From: Planctomycetota bacterium | Lineage (GTDB): Bacteria; Planctomycetota; Planctomycetia; Pirellulales; Pirellulaceae | Direction of reading: 5' to 3' | NCBI GenBank assembly: GCA_019347795.1 | Contig: JAHWKS010000092.1 | Location: forward strand, 1-10,699 | DNA: 10,699 nt | Part shown: positions 7,208 to 10,699 of the stretch, one piece after another | Layout of the letters: each line of letters opens with the position of its first letter | How positions within the stretch are numbered: the first letter of the stretch is position 1 | Made by a program: the position numbers and the translations under genes | Notes under the pieces: generated by a model | Told to the model about the DNA's origin: nothing | Seen by the model: only the letters and a program-made list of their open reading frames with translations | The model's database searches: none

Positions 7208-7230
7208 GTTACTTTGCATTGCAAAGCAAC
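7208..7230. promoter_or_regulatory. Palindromic operator 2, before the radical SAM gene
   Basis: GTTACTTTGC (7208-7217) and GCAAAGCAAC (7221-7230) are reverse complements at 9 of 10 positions around the centre ATT. The core at 7210-7228 matches operator 1 except for the centre and one arm base, and it sits 55 bases before the start codon compared with 52 for operator 1. TACTTT at 7210-7215 would again serve as the -10, but no TTGACA-like -35 is seen at the expected position (7187-7192). Confidence 0.65.
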
Positions 7231-7283
7231 TGCGGCCGCGGTGGCCAAGTCAACCTTTCCCCCATGAAACGAGGAGGAGCAGC

Positions 7284-8792
7284 ATGTTGCAATGGATTCC
7301 GCGGCAAATGCGGGAAGCGCCGGAATTCGATCGGTGCGCGCAGCCGGGTCCCGTCAAACCGCGCTACGCGCTGTTGATCAACCCCTTCTACCCGAAAGAC
7401 CCGCACGCCAGCTTCGGCAAGCACGTGCTCACGCCGAGCCTGGCGCTGACCAGCATCGCTGGCAGCACGCCGCCCGAATGGGAGGTTCAGTATTGGGACG
7501 AGAACCTTTTGCACGGGCCTCCGCCGTGGCGCCCGTTCCCGCAGGTTGTCGGCATCACCGTCCACCTCACCTTCGCCGAGCGGGCCTATGAGTTGGCGCG
7601 GTGGTACCGGCAGCGCGGGGCCAAGGTCATCCTCGGAGGGCTGCACGTGCTCTCGTGTCCGGAGGAGGTTGCTCCCCATGCCGACGCGATTGCGGTCGGC
7701 GATGGCGTGCAGGTCTGGCCCCAGATCCTTCGCGATCTGGAGCAAGATCGTCTGCAGCCGGTCTACCACGGCAGCTTCCGCCGTCCCTACCGGGAGGACC
7801 CGCCGCCGCGACGCGACCTGCTGCCCCGCGACAGTTTTTTGACGACTGCCAGCCTGATCGCGACCCGCGGTTGCCACAACCGTTGCGGGTTCTGCTATCT
7901 CTCCACCGCGGGTCTGCACATGCCGTATCTGGTGCGGGACGTGGAGCAAATCGTGCGCGAGTTCGAGAACGACAAGCAGCCCTACGGCGTATTTGTCGAC
8001 AATAACTTGGGCTCCAAGCCCGAGTACCTCCGGCAACTCTGCCGCGCCTTGCGCCCCCTGGAGAAAATCTGGAGCGCGGCGGTGTCGATCGACGTGACCG
8101 ATGATCCGACGCTGATCCGCGAAATGGCCCTCGCCGGCTGCACGGGCGTATTCGTCGGCTTTGAATCGCTGCACAACGAGAACATTGCCGGCGCCGGCAA
8201 GAAGAGCCCCCGGACGGAGGACTACGGCCGGCGGGTGCGCACTTTTCACGATCACGGGGTCCAGGTCAACGGCAGCTTCGTGCTGGGCTTCGACCACGAT
8301 CGCCCTGACGTCTTCGAGCAGACGGTGGCGTGGATCGAGCAGAACCGTTTGGAGTGCGCAACGTTTCACATCCTCACTCCCTATCCCGGCACGCCGCTGT
8401 TTCAGCAGATGGAAGCCGAAGGCCGCTTGCTTCATAAGGACTGGAGCCTCTATGACACCGCCCATGTCGTCTTCCGCCCCAGGGGCATGTCGCCGGAGCA
8501 GCTTGCGGACGGCTACGCGTGGTGCTACCGCCGCCTGTTTTCACATGGCTCGATTTGGCGTCGGCGTCCGCGCGACGTGCGCGCAGTGCCTCCCTACTTG
8601 GCGATGTCTTACCTTTACAAGCGATCGAACCTTCTCTGGCGCCTGTTGATTCGCTACCGCATGACGGCCGCGGTATGGCGACCGCTGGTCGAGTTGACCC
8701 GGCGGCGACACCTGCGGTTTCGCAGGCGGTTGGAGAGAAGTCCCGAACCCGCCACGCACACAGCAGAAGCAGTAGTTTCGCCGGGCGTTTAG
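7284..8792 (+). CDS. B12-binding-domain-type radical SAM protein
   Basis: A 502-residue cytosolic enzyme candidate, chosen to start at the ATG at 7284 because AGGAGG (7272-7277) lies 6 bases upstream; the open frame extends further left into the regulator gene in another reading. Residues about 27-165 resemble the Rossmann-like cobalamin-binding domain (YALLINPFYPKD, VVGITVHLTFAERAYELARW, GAKVILGGLHVLSCPEEVAPHADAIAVGDG), but the classical DxHxxG cobalamin motif is absent. The radical SAM domain starts with ATRGCHNRCGFCYLS: Cys197, Cys201 and Cys204 form the CxxxCxxC that binds the 4Fe-4S cluster. GVFVGFESLHNENIAGAGKK, VNGSFVLGFDHDRPDVF and HILTPYPGTPLFQQMEAEGR continue the COG1032-type fold. 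A basic, aromatic C-terminal region (about 410-480, WCYRRLFSHGSIWRRRP) resembles the tail of hopanoid- and lipid-related members. Substrate unknown. Likely controlled by the adjacent regulator through operator 2. Confidence 0.88.
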   Translation: MLQWIPRQMREAPEFDRCAQPGPVKPRYALLINPFYPKDPHASFGKHVLTPSLALTSIAGSTPPEWEVQYWDENLLHGPPPWRPFPQVVGITVHLTFAERAYELARWYRQRGAKVILGGLHVLSCPEEVAPHADAIAVGDGVQVWPQILRDLEQDRLQPVYHGSFRRPYREDPPPRRDLLPRDSFLTTASLIATRGCHNRCGFCYLSTAGLHMPYLVRDVEQIVREFENDKQPYGVFVDNNLGSKPEYLRQLCRALRPLEKIWSAAVSIDVTDDPTLIREMALAGCTGVFVGFESLHNENIAGAGKKSPRTEDYGRRVRTFHDHGVQVNGSFVLGFDHDRPDVFEQTVAWIEQNRLECATFHILTPYPGTPLFQQMEAEGRLLHKDWSLYDTAHVVFRPRGMSPEQLADGYAWCYRRLFSHGSIWRRRPRDVRAVPPYLAMSYLYKRSNLLWRLLIRYRMTAAVWRPLVELTRRRHLRFRRRLERSPEPATHTAEAVVSPGV

Positions 8793-8911
8793 GAACACCG
8801 CGAAGCGGCAATGGCGATGAGAACAGCGCACACCGACGGATCGGAGCTGATGAACTCGCTGCTGTCGGTCGTGGAGAGCATCGGCGAACGGATCCCCTTC
8901 CGCCAGACAGC

Positions 8912-9499
8912 CTACGCCGATACCGGCGTTCCCAGCACCTTCAGGAACTCGCGCATCCAGGCGGGGTGGGCGGGCCAGGCGGGGGCGGTCACCAGGTTGC
9001 CGTCCACGTGGGCGTTGTCGAACGCTTCGCCGGCGTCGATGTAGCGGCCGCCGCAGATTTCGATCTCGGGGCGGACCGCCGGATACGCGCTGCACTGGCG
9101 GTCGCGCAGGACGCCCGCCGCGGTGAGGATCTGGGCGCCGTGGCAGACGGCGGCGATCGGCTTGTTCGCCTGGTGGAATGACTGCACGATCTCGAGCACC
9201 CGCGGGTTGAGCCGCAGATACTCCGGCGCCCGGCCTCCCGGCAGCACGAGGGCGTCGTACGAGGCGGGATCGACTCCCTCAAAGGTCGCGGTCAGGCGGA
9301 AGTTATGGCCGCGCTTCTCGCTGTAGGTCTGATCCCCTTCGAAGTCATGAATCGCCGTGGCGACCGTGTCTCCCGCCTTCTTCCCCGGACAGGCGGCGTG
9401 CACCTCGTGCCCCACCATCAGCAACATCTGGAAGGGGACCATCGCCTCGTAGTCTTCCACAAAGTCGCCGACGAGCATCAGAATCTTCTTGCGAGCCAC
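8912..9499 (-). CDS. DJ-1/PfpI family protein
   Basis: A 195-residue cytosolic protein of the class I glutamine amidotransferase-like superfamily. It begins [21 protein letters not shown] (4-24) with Glu15 in the position of the conserved acidic residue, then [16 protein letters not shown] (81-96) and the nucleophile elbow [15 protein letters not shown] (115-129) with Cys119 and His120. The tail [16 protein letters not shown] is typical of the group. Family members include protein and glyoxal-adduct deglycase or glyoxalase candidates, chaperones and proteases; the exact activity cannot be read from sequence. Translation appears to start at GTG (9499), with GGAG 7 bases upstream on the minus strand. 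It follows the 70-residue small gene by 18 bases and is the last gene of that minus-strand cluster, converging on the radical SAM gene after a 119-base gap with no clear terminator. Confidence 0.92.
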   Translation of the reverse strand: MARKKILMLVGDFVEDYEAMVPFQMLLMVGHEVHAACPGKKAGDTVATAIHDFEGDQTYSEKRGHNFRLTATFEGVDPASYDALVLPGGRAPEYLRLNPRVLEIVQSFHQANKPIAAVCHGAQILTAAGVLRDRQCSAYPAVRPEIEICGGRYIDAGEAFDNAHVDGNLVTAPAWPAHPAWMREFLKVLGTPVSA

Positions 9500-9517
9500 G
9501 AGCTTTCTCCAAGTCGA

Positions 9518-9730
9518 TTAGCCGTTCTTTGCGTCCACCGTTTTCGGCTCTGTCCGGGTGTAGTCGCCATTCGGAAGCTCATAATATCGCTGGCCGTTAA
9601 ACGTATAGACGTTGGCGACGCCCAGGCGACGACTTTCCTCCTGCGCCTTGCGAACCGCCGCCCGGCAAACGCGCATGAGTTCGTCCGCCTTGCGAAAAGT
9701 TTCGATATTCATGACGCCGTCAGCCATCAC
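9518..9730 (-). CDS. Small hypothetical protein (70 residues)
   Basis: Not assigned to a family with a known function. The composition is protein-like: an amphipathic, charged helix (ETFRKADELMRVCRAAVRKAQEESRRLG) followed by a short beta-rich tail (VANVYTFNGQRYYELPNGDYTRTEP). I recall similar small proteins with a YxxNGxxYYELPNG tail in Planctomycetes and other bacteria, without a defined role. The start is uncertain: ATG at 9730, the next codon, or ATG at 9712 (MNIETF, giving 64 residues); none has a good Shine-Dalgarno. It is 18 bases before the DJ-1/PfpI gene and 39 bases after the GAP1-like gene, so it may share their transcript. Small size and tight packing also fit an antitoxin-like or accessory protein, which is speculation. 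Confidence 0.65.
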   Translation of the reverse strand: MMADGVMNIETFRKADELMRVCRAAVRKAQEESRRLGVANVYTFNGQRYYELPNGDYTRTEPKTVDAKNG

Positions 9731-9769
9731 TGGTTGGGCTTCAAAAGGAGTTGGAACTGTCCGAATAAC

Positions 9770-10672
9770 TCAGTCTACACGCGATGTCGCGGGCAATGTA
9801 GCTGGCGCGAGGGAATCAGCGAGATCGTCCAATCCTTCGAACGTCAACTCCGGCCGCCGAAGTCGGAGGGCGGCGGCGAATTCCGGAAGATGGTTCTGTT
9901 TCAGCACGCTCACCACGTAGTCGGCCCAGGGATGGCCGGCGCCGCCGGGGGCGGGTTCCGATGCGAGATCAATCACTGCGAACGGCAAGCTCTGAGGCGC
10001 GCGGCGAAGCTCGGATGCGTCTTCCGGGAGCGATACTAACTGATACGGTCGCCGCGGCGAGTGGCGAAGTCCCGTGGTGAAAGAAACTTCGCTACGGCAT
10101 TCGACCGGCAAGAGATTCAGCAAGCCGGCAAAGAGGAGCCGCGACGGCGTCCGGCTGACCACGGCCATCGGCTGCTCGCCCAGCGTCGCCGATAACAAGC
10201 GACCCAGCGCCAGCGGTTCGACTTGCCGCAGCAGACGCGTCAGCAGTGTCGCGTTCACCGCCGCCGCGCCGCCGATGAGCGAAAACGGCGCAAGCGACTT
10301 CGGAACCTCCGCCGGCGCCGGCACGCGTCCTCCCGCCATGGCCGCATCGATCAACCGGAACGGATCGCAGGCGAACTGCCGCAACTGCTGCGAATCGACA
10401 AGCAGACTGTGCGTGTAAACCTGGCAGCCGCCGCGTCCGCTGTACTCTGCGCCCAGGGCGGTGGTGAGCGAGATGCAGAACCTCCCGCTCTCCAGCGGAT
10501 GGAAGTTGATGCTTCGGGCGCCCGGCCGCGGATGGAGGAGCGAGTCGTGGGCCGGTCCCCACATCGCCAGCTCCTTCGCCTCCTCCGCCGAGACGCCGGA
10601 ACTGGCGACGGCCACCTGGTAGCCGTCCATCTCCCGGCCGCGAACGGAGGTGAAGATCGCCTGGTCGATCAT
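9770..10672 (-). CDS. GAP1-like (GTPase-associated protein 1, N2-type) protein
   Basis: A 300-residue protein without signal peptide or membrane segments. The N-terminus (IDQAIFTSVRGREMDGYQVAVASSGVSAEEAKELAMWGPAHDSLL, 2-46) and the blocks NFHPLESGRFCISLTTALGAEYSGRGGCQVYTHSLLV (56-92) and NLLPVECRSEVSFTTGLRHSPRRPYQLVSLPED (186-218) resemble, from memory, the N-terminal and middle domains described for GTPase-associated protein 1. Proteins of this kind are predicted to work beside TRAFAC-type or double GTPases in bacterial conflict systems; no catalytic residues are established. The C-terminal 60 residues are alpha-helical. The ATG at 10672 overlaps or immediately follows the end of another minus-strand gene, and no Shine-Dalgarno is seen, suggesting coupling to an upstream partner outside the window. 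Family assignment is moderate; the gene itself is certain from its coding quality. Alternative: a lineage-specific hypothetical protein. Confidence 0.6.
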   Translation of the reverse strand: MIDQAIFTSVRGREMDGYQVAVASSGVSAEEAKELAMWGPAHDSLLHPRPGARSINFHPLESGRFCISLTTALGAEYSGRGGCQVYTHSLLVDSQQLRQFACDPFRLIDAAMAGGRVPAPAEVPKSLAPFSLIGGAAAVNATLLTRLLRQVEPLALGRLLSATLGEQPMAVVSRTPSRLLFAGLLNLLPVECRSEVSFTTGLRHSPRRPYQLVSLPEDASELRRAPQSLPFAVIDLASEPAPGGAGHPWADYVVSVLKQNHLPEFAAALRLRRPELTFEGLDDLADSLAPATLPATSRVD

Positions 10673-10673
10673 G

Positions 10674-10699
10674 TCACTTGAACTGGTTCACCAGCCACA
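10674..10699 (-). CDS. Possible 3' end of an upstream gene
   Basis: Only about 8 codons are visible. One minus-strand frame reads WLVNQFK then TGA (10674-10676), stopping one base before the ATG of the GAP1-like gene. A second frame reads VAGEPVQVT and stops at a TGA (10669-10671) that overlaps that ATG. Either is a common operon junction, but the window is too short to decide between them or to identify the product. Confidence 0.25.

Noticed and set aside
7209..8465. Minus-strand open frame of 418 codons
   Set aside because: Antisense to the radical SAM gene, which has intact cluster-binding cysteines and a good ribosome binding site.
8796..8808. CCGC-GAA-GCGG hairpin as a terminator of the radical SAM gene
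   Set aside because: Only four base pairs and no T-run follows.
8811..9044. Plus-strand 77-codon frame after the radical SAM gene
   Set aside because: More than half is antisense to the DJ-1/PfpI gene, there is no ribosome binding site, and the sequence shows no domain.

Overview
The window is GC-rich, densely coding DNA that looks like a planctomycete chromosome, probably of the Pirellulales type. The evidence is indirect: secreted DUF1080 and DUF1579 proteins, a winged-helix regulator paired with a six-span membrane protein, and a GAP1-like protein, all of which I associate with that phylum. There is no rRNA, tRNA, phage, transposon or CRISPR array, so the assignment rests on gene content and base composition.

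Layout. (1) Positions 1-1138, minus strand, left edge: a uroporphyrinogen-III synthase (HemD) domain read in one uninterrupted frame into the start of uroporphyrinogen decarboxylase (HemE). (2) 1139-1351: a divergent intergenic region with a strong palindrome. (3) 1352-2050, plus: a secreted DUF1080 protein. (4) 2143-3447, minus: purD, with a perfect TATAAT just upstream. (5) 3670-4257, plus: a secreted DUF1579 protein with a strong Shine-Dalgarno. (6) 4297-5760, minus: an extracellular solute-binding protein. (7) 5761-6173: a 413-base divergent region with small hairpins and one well-formed promoter. (8) 6174-7176, plus: two overlapping genes, a six-span membrane protein and a winged-helix regulator. 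(9) 7284-8792, plus: a B12-binding-type radical SAM protein. (10) 8912-10672, minus: a cluster of three genes (a GAP1-like protein, a 70-residue small protein and a DJ-1/PfpI protein).

The most coherent system is at 6080-8792. A near-identical palindrome (TACTTTGC, 3 bases, GCAAAGTA or GCAAAGCA) lies 52 bases before the membrane protein/regulator pair and 55 bases before the radical SAM gene. At the first site it overlaps the -10 of a promoter with a perfect TTGACA. The simplest reading is an autoregulated winged-helix repressor that also controls the radical SAM gene. The other main points of interest are the HemD-HemE fusion and the GAP1-like gene at the right edge, which may be one part of a GTPase-centred conflict system lying mostly outside the window.
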